Below are positions 41,697 to 49,847 of a stretch of DNA of 64,000 nucleotides, in pieces (the stretch's first letter is position 1; the number at the start of each line of letters is the position of its first letter). Source of the DNA: JANPEZ01 sp031423155 (GTDB lineage: Bacteria > Actinomycetota > UBA4738 > HRBIN12); NCBI GenBank assembly GCA_031423155.1, contig JANPEZ010000097.1, positions 1 through 64,000 on the forward strand, written 5' to 3'. Under the pieces are notes generated by a model. That model was not told where the DNA came from, did no database searches, and was given only the letters and a program-made list of their open reading frames with translations. Made by a program: the position numbers and the translations under genes.

Positions 41697-43286
41697 ATGC
41701 CCGTAATCGATCTGTCCGACGTCGGCTACTCGCTGCCTGGAGGGTGGACCCTCTTCGAGGGCGTGACCTTCCGCGTACCGCAGGGTCATCACGCCGCCCT
41801 GGTTGGCGCCAACGGGATCGGCAAGACGACCTTGTTGAAGGTGATCGCCGGCCTGGAACCGGCCAAGGCAGGGAGCGCGCTGAACGTCGACGGGCATCTC
41901 GGCTACATGCGCCAGTTCGTGGCCAGGCCTGAGGAACCGACGAGCGTCCGCGATTTCCTTCTGTCGTTCGCCGAAAGACCCGTCGCCGAGGCGGGCGCCC
42001 GGCTGCGCGAGGCCGAACGGCGTTTGGCCGCAGGAGATATCGGCGATCAAGCTCAGCTCGCTTATGCGAACGCCCTGGCAGCTTGGGACGAGTCCGGCGG
42101 CTACGTTGCCGAGGTCCTGTGGGACAACTGCACCGTCTCGTCCTTCGGTATGCCGTTCCTGGAGGCCGCCGACCGAGCGGTCGACACGCTATCTGGAGGA
42201 GAACAGAAACGCCTCGCGCTCGAACTGCTCTTCCGCTCCCCGTTCGACCTGCTTCTGCTGGACGAGCCCGACAACTTCCTCGACATCGAGGGCAAGCACT
42301 GGCTCGAGGAGAAGATCCGCGAGTCGGACAAGACCGTCTTGTTCGTCAGCCACGATCGAGCTCTGCTGGCCGCAACGGCCACTCGTGTCGTCACCATGGA
42401 GGCCCACGGGGCGTGGGTCCACCCGGAGGGATACGCGACCTACGCAGAGGCCCGCGAGGCCCGGATGGAGCGCATCGACGAGGAGCATCGCCGCTACGCA
42501 GAGCGACACGCGCAGCTGGTCGCCTACATGAAAGAGATGAAGCGCAAGGCCGCCTACAACGACGCCATGGCCTCGCGGGCGCGCTCGGCCGAGAAGAGGG
42601 TTCAGTGGCACGAGGAGCGCGACAGTCCTCCCGAGAAAGCCGCCACCCAGAACGTGAAGATGAAGATCGCGGGCGGACGGACCGGGAAGATGGCGCTCAG
42701 GCTCACCGACTTCTCGATCACCGGCCTGATAGACCCCTTCAGCACCGAGATCTGGTTCGGCGAACGCATCGGTGTGATCGGCCCGAACGGAACCGGCAAG
42801 ACGCATCTGCTACGGCTGCTGGCGGGAGAAGAGGTCGCGCACACCGGCGAGTGGCGCCTGGGCGCGCGCGTCGAGCCCGGCCTGTTCGCGCAGCTGCACC
42901 ACCGGCCGGAGCTGGCCGGGGTCCCGATCCTGGAGGTCCTGCTGAAGACCGGCCGCAGCATGAGTGAGGCCATGTCCACCCTGAAGCGCTACGAACTGGA
43001 GCGAGCAGCACGCAACCCGTTCGAGCTGCTCTCGGGCGGGCAACAGGCTCGCTTCCAACTCCTGCTGATGGAGGTTGAGTCTCCGACCATGCTGTTGCTC
43101 GACGAGCCGACCGACAACCTGGACGTGCATTCGGCCGAAGCCTTGGAAGACGCGCTCAGCCGCTACGAGGGAACCGTCATCGCCGTCACCCACGATCGCT
43201 GGTTCATGCGACTGATGGAAAGGTTCCTGTCCTTCGAGGAAGACGGCTCTGTGCGCGAGCTGCTCGAATCGCCCTGGAGCGCGTGA
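41697..43286 (+). CDS. ABC-F family ATPase (ribosome-associated)
   Basis: 529 residues, two ABC domains with no membrane segments. Walker A motifs GANGIGKTT and GPNGTGKTH, signatures LSGGEQKR and LSGGQQAR, Walker B LLLLDEPDNFLD and MLLLDEPTDNLD, and a charged linker (RIDEEHRRYAERHAQLVAYMKEMKRKA). Translation factor or ribosome-protection type, not a transporter. ATG 41697 has TAGTCT 8 nt upstream. Divergent from the SDR gene. Confidence 0.88.
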   Translation: MPVIDLSDVGYSLPGGWTLFEGVTFRVPQGHHAALVGANGIGKTTLLKVIAGLEPAKAGSALNVDGHLGYMRQFVARPEEPTSVRDFLLSFAERPVAEAGARLREAERRLAAGDIGDQAQLAYANALAAWDESGGYVAEVLWDNCTVSSFGMPFLEAADRAVDTLSGGEQKRLALELLFRSPFDLLLLDEPDNFLDIEGKHWLEEKIRESDKTVLFVSHDRALLAATATRVVTMEAHGAWVHPEGYATYAEAREARMERIDEEHRRYAERHAQLVAYMKEMKRKAAYNDAMASRARSAEKRVQWHEERDSPPEKAATQNVKMKIAGGRTGKMALRLTDFSITGLIDPFSTEIWFGERIGVIGPNGTGKTHLLRLLAGEEVAHTGEWRLGARVEPGLFAQLHHRPELAGVPILEVLLKTGRSMSEAMSTLKRYELERAARNPFELLSGGQQARFQLLLMEVESPTMLLLDEPTDNLDVHSAEALEDALSRYEGTVIAVTHDRWFMRLMERFLSFEEDGSVRELLESPWSA

Positions 43287-43287
43287 G

Positions 43288-43452
43288 CTAGAAGATCAAC
43301 GGAACGCGATCGGAGGTGCGGGGGACCCGCACGACTCCGTCGCAAGCCCTGGAAGGATCCGAGTCGCGGCAGACGTGACAGACGGGTGAGGAACAAGATC
43401 CCCTGCACGAGGCGCATGTGCTGAGTGTCCCTTCGCAGAGTTCGCAGGTCAT
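43288..43452 (-). CDS. Cysteine-rich small protein, 54 residues
   Basis: Starts MTCELCEGTLSTCASCRG and has eight Cys, three of the pairs as CxxC (CELC, CASC, CHVC). It probably binds zinc, like a mini zinc ribbon. No Shine-Dalgarno sequence is obvious. Short length makes it uncertain, but the Cys spacing is unlikely by chance. Confidence 0.5.
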   Translation of the reverse strand: MTCELCEGTLSTCASCRGSCSSPVCHVCRDSDPSRACDGVVRVPRTSDRVPLIF

Positions 43453-43677
43453 AGATCTATGGTCGGTGCGATGACCCTGCGGGGCCATACCCGCAGCTAG
43501 GGATATGTGCTGTCTGCGTGCCTGGGCTCGAAAGGGACGATGCCCGGCTGGTACGGTCTTTCGTGAGGGTGCGGTATCGCGGTTCGCTTCGAGCAGTTCC
43601 CTTGTCGCCTTTACCGGCGGCGGCCCAGCCGGACGAGTTGAAGTTCCGGGCGGCCAAGACAGTGAAGGGAGTTGCTC

Positions 43678-43884
43678 ATGGCAACTGGTGTAGTGAAGTG
43701 GTTCAGCTCTGAGAAGGGCTTCGGTTTCATCACCGCCGACGACGGAAGTGCCGACGTGTTCGCGCACTTCAGCTCGATCGCAGGTGACGGGTTCAAGAAC
43801 CTCGAAGAGGGACAGAAGGTCGAGTACGACGTCACGGCAGGCCAGAAGGGCCCGCAGGCGGCGAACGTCCGGCCGGTCGCCTGA
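43678..43884 (+). CDS. cspA: Cold-shock protein (CspA family)
   Basis: 68 residues, a single cold-shock domain: VVKWFSSEKGFGFIT (RNP-1) and DVFAHFSSI (RNP-2). Binds single-stranded RNA/DNA. ATG 43678 follows GAAGGGA. The 225 bases upstream hold no other gene and may be a regulatory 5' leader, as in other cold-shock genes. Confidence 0.95.
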   Translation: MATGVVKWFSSEKGFGFITADDGSADVFAHFSSIAGDGFKNLEEGQKVEYDVTAGQKGPQAANVRPVA

Positions 43885-43895
43885 ATCATGCGAGT

Positions 43896-43932
43896 GGAAG
43901 GGCGCTCCGCGAGGAGCGCCCTTCCGCCTTTT
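43896..43932 (+). terminator. Intrinsic terminator of the cold-shock gene
   Basis: Perfect 13-bp stem (43896-43908 with 43913-43925) around a GCGA loop, followed by GCCTTTT. Confidence 0.85.
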
Positions 43933-43948
43933 CGATGAAGGAGAACCC

Positions 43949-44140
43949 ATGGCATCCAGCAACAGGGGCGGCGCGCAGGTAGGGGCGCCCCAGCGCGGGA
44001 AGGAAAGATCGACGAGGGCTGCGCTCGGCCGGGTCTGCTCGAGCGAGGGTTGCGCCACGATCTTGTCCACCTACAACCGCGCGACGCAGTGTTCACTGCA
44101 CACCGAACCGTCCTACCGCCACGCCCTGTACCACTCCTGA
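43949..44140 (+). CDS. Small zinc-finger-like protein, 63 residues
   Basis: Basic Gly-rich N terminus and a C-terminal motif RVCSSEGCATILSTYNRATQCSLH, that is Cys-x4-Cys...Cys-x2-His. This CCCH spacing suggests a zinc site. GAAGGAG is placed 8-10 nt before the ATG. Function unknown; it follows the cold-shock terminator. Confidence 0.6.
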   Translation: MASSNRGGAQVGAPQRGKERSTRAALGRVCSSEGCATILSTYNRATQCSLHTEPSYRHALYHS

Positions 44141-44172
44141 GGGCCCGCGGTCGGCTGGGCTAGAGTGTCGCC

Positions 44173-44478
44173 ATGGGCGATGCAGATTGCGCCGACGAAG
44201 ACCGACGACTCCTCAAGCGAGCCGAGGAGGCGCTCACCGAGATAAAGATCGCTCAGGGCCTATCCGAACCGCAAGAGGACGTACTTGCCGCACTGCGGAT
44301 CCGCTTGAAGGGCGACCCCGGCAAGAGCCTCGAGGATCTGCTTGCCGCGGCTGAGGACTCGCCCGGCGGAGGTTTCGACGAACTCCTGGCCCGGCCCGAC
44401 GACGAACCCGCGGCTTCTCTCGACGATCTGTTCTCGAAGGCCGATAAGCCCAAGCGTTCGCTCGACGACCTGCTTTGA
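44173..44478 (+). CDS. Acidic repeat protein, 101 residues
   Basis: The C-terminal half repeats a short motif four times: SLEDLLAAA, GFDELLARP, SLDDLFSKA, SLDDLL. Very acidic with no recognised domain. ATG 44173 has TAGAGT exactly 6 nt upstream, a leaderless start. The repeated SLDDLL resembles short peptide-docking motifs, but no partner is evident. Confidence 0.6.
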   Translation: MGDADCADEDRRLLKRAEEALTEIKIAQGLSEPQEDVLAALRIRLKGDPGKSLEDLLAAAEDSPGGGFDELLARPDDEPAASLDDLFSKADKPKRSLDDLL

Positions 44479-44503
44479 ATCGGTGGGGACCGGCCCCTAG
44501 GGC

Positions 44504-44689
44504 TCAGCCTCTCTCGTCGTCGGAACGGTACTGATCGGTCCGGACCGGAAGGGCCCCGGCTCGGTAGGCGAAGTCGATCGCGTCCTCGAGCCAACGAAGT
44601 CGCTCAAGGGGGGTCGCCATGCTCACGCGTGCGAGCTGGTCCAGTCGATGACGTTCCCAGCCGTCGGGCTGATCCCTGGCCTCGGTCAA
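44504..44689 (-). CDS. Small partner protein of the nucleotidyltransferase, 61 residues
   Basis: Reads TEARDQPDGWERHRLDQLARVS, then ATPLERLRWLEDAIDFAYRAG, highly helical. The start TTG 44689 overlaps the nucleotidyltransferase stop (TTGA) and has GGAGGGGAG upstream, so the pair is coupled. Proteins of this size and sequence pattern commonly accompany MNT/AbiEii-like nucleotidyltransferases in toxin-antitoxin-like pairs. Confidence 0.6.
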   Translation of the reverse strand: MTEARDQPDGWERHRLDQLARVSMATPLERLRWLEDAIDFAYRAGALPVRTDQYRSDDERG

Positions 44690-45189
44690 GGTCGTTCTCC
44701 CCTCCGAGCCCAGATCGCCTCGAGCGCTTCGATATCCGCGACATCGACGGGCCGCGCTGAGATCCTCTTGAGCCGGATCAGGTCGGGGATCGATGCGATG
44801 CGCGCCGAGGATCCGCCGAGTTCTATCTGTTCGGAGTTCGCCCACAGTCCCTCGAAATCGACGGGACTCGTCACGAACAGATCCACCGATCGGAGGGGGT
44901 CGGCCGGATCCCACATCGAGAACACGGTCATGCCCTGCTCGTCTATCCATCTTTGACGAACGGATGCATCGGCGAAATCCGCTGGATCCACGGGGATCCT
45001 GGGCCGCAACCCGATCCCCTGCAGTGCGGAGATGGCGGCCGCGGCCGGTCCTTCTGCGAGATCGACGGCGAGGTCGAGATCGGCCGTCAGACGCGCGTGA
45101 CCGTGAAGCACGACGGCTACGCCACCTACCGCCACATAGCGCACCCCGGCTGCTTCCAGCGCGTCGAATATCGGTTCGAACAGAGCCAC
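44686..45189 (-). CDS. Nucleotidyltransferase-fold protein (AbiEii/MNT type)
   Basis: 167 residues. VRYVAVGGVAVVLHGHARLTADLDLAVDL carries the G(G/S) helix and DxD metal motif of the polymerase-beta superfamily, and a third acidic residue follows in DLFV. GTG 45189 has TATAGT exactly 6 nt upstream. The upstream reading in the same frame is Arg/Ser-rich and not credible. It may add nucleotides to a target as part of a toxin-antitoxin-like pair. Confidence 0.8.
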   Translation of the reverse strand: MALFEPIFDALEAAGVRYVAVGGVAVVLHGHARLTADLDLAVDLAEGPAAAAISALQGIGLRPRIPVDPADFADASVRQRWIDEQGMTVFSMWDPADPLRSVDLFVTSPVDFEGLWANSEQIELGGSSARIASIPDLIRLKRISARPVDVADIEALEAIWARRGERP

Positions 45190-45339
45190 GGCCCGACTAT
45201 AGCCGGGCTCGCTGCCCCGCTTCGCTCTGCGCTGGTCCTTGCGCGACGCGGCTTCCGAGTGCCGACCCCGCGATCCCCACCGCACCTGTGAGGCCGATCA
45301 CGAGGCAGCAACGCGATGGTCCCCGTCACCTGATCTGTC

Positions 45340-45384
45340 CCCTCGGCAGGAATCGGACCTGCGACACCCGGTTCAGGAAACCGA
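45340..45384 (-). repeat. 3'-half copy of tRNA-Arg(CCT), putative att site
   Basis: Nearly identical to the 3' half of the intact tRNA at 47240-47312, from the anticodon loop to the acceptor end, with two or three substitutions. No 5' half is present. Confidence 0.7.
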
Positions 45385-45613
45385 TGGCACCCGTTCGTAG
45401 CTGAGCTCCAACACGCTTCAACACTCCAAGAGGGAGGGCCTCTCCAGCGCGCCCCCGAACGCGGTGGTGGTCCTGAACGCCTTCCAGCTGGTGGCAGTGC
45501 CTTGACGCGCTAGTAGGCCAACGCTTGAACCCAAAGACCTACCCCTATGGCCCGGTGATCGGGGTCGAACGGTCTATCGGCGCATCCACCCGCCGAGCCG
45601 ATAACGATTCCAT
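45385..45613 (+). other. Gene-poor stretch with a possible transposase scrap
   Basis: No gene. A short frame ending at 45505 reads SAPPNAVVVLNAFQLVAVP, which resembles the metal-binding core of ISL3-type transposases (DAVVVLDAFHVV). It is too short to be sure. Confidence 0.3.
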
Positions 45614-46801
45614 ATGAGCGCTCGTAGTCCACGCTTCCCGCGAGTCGCGGCCTCGGTCGTCGTTCTCGCTTTTGCCTCGGTCGTGCCGGTGGTCTCGGCC
45701 TCGCCCGCATTCGCCACCTCGCGGTACCAAACGCGAACCGTCAAGCTTGCCCACGGGATCGTCTGGCGCAGCATCACCGATAGTAGGGGTCCGAACGAGA
45801 TCCAAGCTTTGATCGTGACACCCTATCGTCGCCTTCGGCTCACGCTCGGAGCGGCCGGTCCTGTCATGCCATCGCTGAAGAAGACGAGTGCGCTCGCCCG
45901 TCGCGTCAAGGCCCTAGCAGGCATCAACGGAGACTTTCGCACTGACGACGGCAGGTCTTTGCATCCGGTCGTGCAAGCCGGGATGTTCGTCAACACAGGC
46001 GTGCAGACGGGGAGCCTGTTCGGTGTTACCCGCAATCGCAAGACAGCGTTCTTGGGGCGTCCGGACATCGATATCTCGGTTACGGACGGCACCATCCACG
46101 GGCCGCGCAACATCGCCGCTTGGAACGGTGGTCAGCCCGTCTTGAAGCAGATGGTCGCCTTCACAGATGCGGGAGGCACCGTCGAGATCCCACCGACGAC
46201 CGCGTGCTCGGCGCGCTTGGTGTTGACTTCGGGCCCGACCTGGACGCTGGACAAGACCGCCAAACTGGCCTCATACACCGTCGATACCGCTGGCTGCGGC
46301 ACAGCTCTCTTGCCGAGCGGCGGCGTCGTGCTGTCGGCCCTTCCGGGCACGAATCGAGGAACCTGGCTGCAATCACTATCGCCGGGTCAAACTGTGACGA
46401 TCAGCGAAGGCTCGATCGGCTGGCCAGGGATGAGTGATGCGATCGGCGGCATGCCGATGTTGCTACAGAACGGAGTCGTCGTCGCACCGACCACCTGCAT
46501 CCCGGCCGATTTCTGCGCGCCCAATCCTCGCACCGCGGTCGGCGTGACGTCCGGATGTGTGGATCATCTCAGCGCGTGCCATTACATCATCGTCGTCGTC
46601 GACGGAAGGCGCGCCGGCTCGGTTGGCATGACTTTCCAGGAGCTGGCTGCTTTGATGCAGCACCTGGGCGCCACATGGGCGTTGAACCTTGACGGAGGGG
46701 GCTCGAGTGCCGTTTGGATCAAGGGACACGGCATCGTTAACAAGCCCTCCGACGGAGCTGAACGATCCGTGCCGAACGCCTTGCTGGTTGTGCCCCACTA
46801 G
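45614..46801 (+). CDS. Exported phosphodiester glycosidase family protein (NAGPA domain)
   Basis: 395 residues. Sec signal peptide (1-34, ...SASPAFA) and a NAGPA/DUF2233 domain: GINGDFRTDDGRSLHPVVQAG, NPRTAVGV, and NLDGGGSSAVWIKG followed by NKPSDGAERSVPNALLV. Family members remove N-acetylglucosamine from phosphodiester links or act on exopolysaccharide. It is the main cargo between the tRNA fragment at 45.3 kb and the intact tRNA at 47.2 kb, so it was probably acquired. Confidence 0.87.
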   Translation: MSARSPRFPRVAASVVVLAFASVVPVVSASPAFATSRYQTRTVKLAHGIVWRSITDSRGPNEIQALIVTPYRRLRLTLGAAGPVMPSLKKTSALARRVKALAGINGDFRTDDGRSLHPVVQAGMFVNTGVQTGSLFGVTRNRKTAFLGRPDIDISVTDGTIHGPRNIAAWNGGQPVLKQMVAFTDAGGTVEIPPTTACSARLVLTSGPTWTLDKTAKLASYTVDTAGCGTALLPSGGVVLSALPGTNRGTWLQSLSPGQTVTISEGSIGWPGMSDAIGGMPMLLQNGVVVAPTTCIPADFCAPNPRTAVGVTSGCVDHLSACHYIIVVVDGRRAGSVGMTFQELAALMQHLGATWALNLDGGGSSAVWIKGHGIVNKPSDGAERSVPNALLVVPH

Positions 46802-46804
46802 TCT

Positions 46805-47185
46805 CAGAGACATTGGCACCGCGAGTCGTTCTGGGCCAGGATGCAGGTCGAGCTCCTAGGCCGAAGACGGTGGAAGACACGCGTCGAGCTGGCCAACGCG
46901 ATCTTCGAGAATCTGGAGATCTTCCACAACAGGAGACGGCGGCACAGCGCGCTGGGGATGCGAACGCCCGTAGGGTTCGAGAAGATGCACACCTACCGAG
47001 GGGTCTTGAACCGCATCCACCCTCACGGGGAGCTCGGGTTCGCTAGGGCGCTGGAGGTCTACCTGCAGGATCCGGATCGAGGGTCAGCCTCAAGGAATCG
47101 GCGCGAGAACGCGCTGTTAGGCTCAACCGAACTCACGTCAAAGATCAGCCGAAGCCGCTGTCAAACATCAGCCGGATACGTGTAA
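46805..47185 (+). pseudogene. IS3-family transposase (OrfB) C-terminal remnant
   Basis: From 46805 the frame reads HWHRESFWARMQVELLGRRRW and continues to HNRRRRHSALGMRTPVGFEKM near 46990, the end of the IS3 OrfB rve domain including the last catalytic-region motif (RRRRHSALG). The frame runs on to 47185 without recognisable protein. The N-terminal two thirds and OrfA are missing, and the fragment begins right after the preceding gene's stop. Confidence 0.8.
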
Positions 47186-47233
47186 ACCATCAGGTGATGC
47201 CACTCCGTCGAGCATCACCCGAAACAGGACACG
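47137..47233 (+). repeat. Short direct repeats beside the tRNA
   Basis: Copies of a GTCAAA-CATCAGCCG-like unit start at about 47137, 47160 and 47182, and a CATCACCCG version lies at 47213, at 22-25 bp spacing. The last unit, within AGCATCACCCGAAACAGGAC (47211-47230), is repeated at 50660 next to another tRNA fragment. They could be insertion-sequence ends or recombinase arm sites. Confidence 0.45.
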
Positions 47234-47239
47234 GTTCGG

Positions 47240-47312
47240 TGCCCTCGGCAGGAATCGGACCTGCGACACCCGGTTTAGGAAACCGGTGCTCTATCCACTG
47301 AGCTACGAGGGC
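47240..47312 (-). tRNA. tRNA-Arg (anticodon CCT)
   Basis: Complete cloverleaf on the minus strand: acceptor GCCCTCG/CGAGGGC, D arm, anticodon arm CCGGT-TTCCTAA-ACCGG with CCT, T arm GCAGG-TCCGATT-CCTGC, discriminator A. CCA is not encoded. It is the only fully paired copy of the tRNA-Arg family present in the window and the presumed integration target of the region. Confidence 0.93.
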
Positions 47313-47417
47313 AGCGAGGGCCGAGGGCTGCGAGGGCAAAACGACCCCTTCCGCGCTCACGTCCTCGAGCGGGATTCTAGAGGAACCGGGAGGCGCCGCG
47401 AGCTGAGTAGCGGTGGC

Positions 47418-47951
47418 TCAGACCTTGGGCATGCGCAGCGCGAGGCCGGTCAGGACCACGTCGGCGCTCTGCAGGGACCAGCCGCCCAAGCTCGAGACCA
47501 CGATCCTGTCCAGGTTGCTGCCGTAGAACGCGATGTTGGCGGGCTGGTTGAAAACCACCCCGTCGGGGTCCTCCACCAGGACCGACGTCTTGCCGTCGGG
47601 GTCGACCCTCCATATCCGGTCTGGCCGGTAGCAGCCGATCAACATGGTTCCGTCGGTGGCGAGCGCCACGCCGTCGGGCTGGGTTCCGGTCAGGTCCGCG
47701 ACGGTCGAGGGCTTGCCGCCTTCTATCGGGACGCGAACCAAGCGGCGCGCTCGCGACTCGACGACCAGCAGGGTGTCTCCCTCGGCTGTCAGGCAGCACC
47801 CGTTGGGGAAGGCGGGAACGTCCTCGCTCCAGAGGTCGGTCCGGCCCTCCGGCGTTACGCGGAAGATGAGCCCGTCGTCGGAGCCCCAGTCGCCCGAGTC
47901 GGTCACGTAGAGGTTCCCGGCGTCGTCGAACGCGGAGAAGTTCGGCACGCG
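47418..47951 (-). pseudogene. 5'-truncated duplicate of the NHL/SMP-30-like beta-propeller gene
   Basis: Encodes PNFSAFDDAGNLYVTDSGDW to the C terminus and is about 90% identical by eye, in DNA and protein, to the 3' two thirds of the intact gene at 59032-59856. The similarity stops abruptly at about 47951 and extends about 20 bp past the stop codon into sequence matching the tail of the MarR remnant near 59019. The first 97 residues are lost, so the propeller cannot close. Confidence 0.8.
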
Positions 47952-48197
47952 CTCATAGTGCCACGCCGCACCGGGGGGCCGCGATTATGGGGTCGCGTCC
48001 GCGCACGACCTCGTGGTCGTTGATGCTGATGACGGCCCGATGCACCCTGATTCGCTCCAGCAACCTCGCCGCCACCGTCGAGGGACGACGACCGAGACCA
48101 ACCGCGCCGTTCGATAAGACGAAAGTCCCAACGCAGAATCACCCGGGCTCCAGCGTGCATTCGAGGCCCGCTAGCCGATTCCACCAATGAGGATCAC

Positions 48198-48285
48198 CTC
48201 CTCGACAAGGGCAAACCCGCCGTGAGGCGGCGGCGCAAAGCAAGAGGCCTCGGGAACCCCGAGACGGCTCGGCTACCGAAGGGAG
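48198..48285 (+). promoter_or_regulatory. Cyclic di-GMP-I (GEMM) riboswitch
   Basis: The conserved GEMM elements occur in order: GGGCAAACC, a GC-rich hairpin closed by a GTGA (GNRA) tetraloop, CGCAAAGC, a second GC hairpin, and GGCTACCGAA. The P1 helix (48198-48202 with 48281-48285) uses the bases GGGAG, which are also the ribosome-binding site of the gene at 48294. Ligand binding would stabilise P1 and so should turn translation off. The assignment rests on consensus recognition, not on a covariance search. Confidence 0.82.
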
Positions 48286-48293
48286 CAGATGTG

Positions 48294-48434
48294 ATGGACA
48301 CGAAGTCACTCCTGAGCGGGCGGCTGCTTTGGTTGTCCGCCGTGGTGGTGCTCGCGGGCTTCTACAGCCTGGCGCACACAGGCGTGGGGATCGCGCACCC
48401 GCGCACCTTTGTTCGCCGCGGTCGCCTAACGTGA
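48294..48434 (+). CDS. Small single-pass membrane protein, 46 residues, under c-di-GMP riboswitch
   Basis: Starts MDTKSLLSGRLLWLSAVVVLAGF, one hydrophobic helix and a basic C terminus (RTFVRRGRLT). GGGAG lies 8 nt before the ATG and is part of the riboswitch P1 helix. A hairpin terminator follows at 48482. Too short for family assignment, but the regulatory context supports it as real. Confidence 0.6.
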   Translation: MDTKSLLSGRLLWLSAVVVLAGFYSLAHTGVGIAHPRTFVRRGRLT

Positions 48435-48481
48435 AGGTCGAGGCCACGACATGCGATCCCCGGGTCCCCCTCCCGGAAGCA

Positions 48482-48509
48482 GGAAGGGGCGGCGCGAGCC
48501 GTCCCTTCC
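48482..48509 (+). terminator. Hairpin terminator after the riboswitch-controlled gene
   Basis: A 12-bp stem (48482-48493 with 48498-48509, one G-T pair) with a GCGA loop. No long T tract. Confidence 0.6.
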
Positions 48510-48638
48510 TCTATCGATGGTCGGTCTCGGGCTTCAAGGTTCGACGCCTCCCACCCGATACCTGATTGCGACTACGAGTATCTCCCCGGTTTCCGGTAGA
48601 CGCCGGCCGGGTTCGGCCCACCCCCGGAAGGGACAGCG

Positions 48639-49523
48639 ATGAAGAACAGCGAACGCTTCTCACGGAATCTGGTGCGCATCTGCGCGGTCTCGACTATCAC
48701 GGCCGCGGCAACGCTCGGCCTCGCGGCGATGGCGTTAGCCGCCGTCAGCTCGAGTGTCACAGGTTCGACCCTGTCTGTCTCGACGAGCGCCGGCGACACC
48801 GTCACGGTGACCTGCGCCGCCGCCAATGTGCAGGTGAACGGCGCCGACCCCGGTACCGGGCCGGCCACGTGCGCATCGATCACCGCGATCGTCGTCACGG
48901 GCGACGCTGCGGACAACGTCGTCGATCTCTCTGGCGTGGTTGGTGCGGATTTCCCCGCGTTCTCGTTCGCGAAAGTTAGCGCAGGAGCGGGCAGCGACAC
49001 GATCACAGGCTCCTACCGGGGCGATCACCTCATCGGAGGCGACGGCAACGACTCGATCTCGGGTGGGGGCGGAAACGATCTGATCTCCGGTGGTCTGAAC
49101 GATGACACGATGAACGGTAACTCCGGCAACGACAAGCTGCTCGAATCCGGTGATGTGAGCTTCACGCTCACCGACGCTGGTCTTACGGGTCTCGGGACGG
49201 ATACGTTGACCTCGATCGAGCGCGCACAGCTGTCGGGAGGCCTTTCAGCCAATACGATCGACGCATCAGGCTTCACCTTCCCGGTCTCCCTGGCGGGAGC
49301 GACCGGCGACGACACGCTCACCGGCGGCGCGGGGAACGATCAGTTCCAGGGCGGCCCGGGCGCCGACTCTCTGACCGGCGGAGACGGTGCCGACACCATG
49401 CACGGTGGTGGCGGCGACGACACGCTGAACGCGGTCGACGGTACCGGCACCGACGCCGTCCACGGGGACAAGGGGATCGACACCTGCTCGGCCGACATCG
49501 GGGACGCAGTGTTCGGCTGCTAG
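48639..49523 (+). CDS. Secreted RTX/hemolysin-type calcium-binding repeat protein
   Basis: 294 residues. Signal peptide (1-34, ...AAMALAA). Nonapeptide repeats GGxGxDxL occur in two blocks, about 125-165 (GGDGNDSISGGGGNDLISGG) and about 225-270 (GGAGNDQFQGGPGADSLTGG), each forming calcium-bound parallel beta-rolls. Two Cys at the C terminus may form a disulfide. It lacks an RTX-type catalytic domain, so it is probably a surface or matrix protein. GGAAGGGA precedes the ATG. Confidence 0.85.
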   Translation: MKNSERFSRNLVRICAVSTITAAATLGLAAMALAAVSSSVTGSTLSVSTSAGDTVTVTCAAANVQVNGADPGTGPATCASITAIVVTGDAADNVVDLSGVVGADFPAFSFAKVSAGAGSDTITGSYRGDHLIGGDGNDSISGGGGNDLISGGLNDDTMNGNSGNDKLLESGDVSFTLTDAGLTGLGTDTLTSIERAQLSGGLSANTIDASGFTFPVSLAGATGDDTLTGGAGNDQFQGGPGADSLTGGDGADTMHGGGGDDTLNAVDGTGTDAVHGDKGIDTCSADIGDAVFGC

Positions 49524-49539
49524 CTCCCAGTTACAAGCA

Positions 49540-49584
49540 ACGAGGATCCGGATTCGGGAGACCAGCTCCCGACCGGATCCTCGT
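49540..49584 (+). terminator. Strong hairpin terminator of the RTX gene
   Basis: A perfect 12-bp outer stem (49540-49551 with 49573-49584) encloses a second 6-bp stem CGGGAG/CTCCCG. Confidence 0.75.
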
Positions 49585-49847
49585 GCGTGCATCGCGACCA
49601 CCCTGGGGAATCAGTTCCTACAGCCGGGCGCGGTTGGCCGGGCGGGGTCATCCACAGATCAGCGCCGTGACCTGAAGAGCTCGTCGGTACTCAGGATCAG
49701 AACCTCAGGCGTGCTGGTGCTGACACAAGCTCGGCGGGTGAGGGCGGTTAGCGGGCGCGGCGAGCCCACCGTTCTCGTAGCGAGCGATCTAGTTGTGAAC
49801 GCTTCGATGGGACACGAGGCGACCTCGCGGACCTGCACACGGTTTGG
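49585..49847. other. Non-coding spacer
   Basis: No gene or repeat recognised between the RTX terminator and the next tRNA fragment. Confidence 0.4.

Noticed and set aside
47137..47199. CRISPR array
   Set aside because: Units are short, imperfect and spaced by only 4-5 bases, with no cas genes nearby.
47960..48180. Minus-strand frame reading ERIRVHRAVISINDHEVVRG
   Set aside because: It looks protein-like over about 30 residues but has no start, no family and no partner, so it is not reported as a gene.
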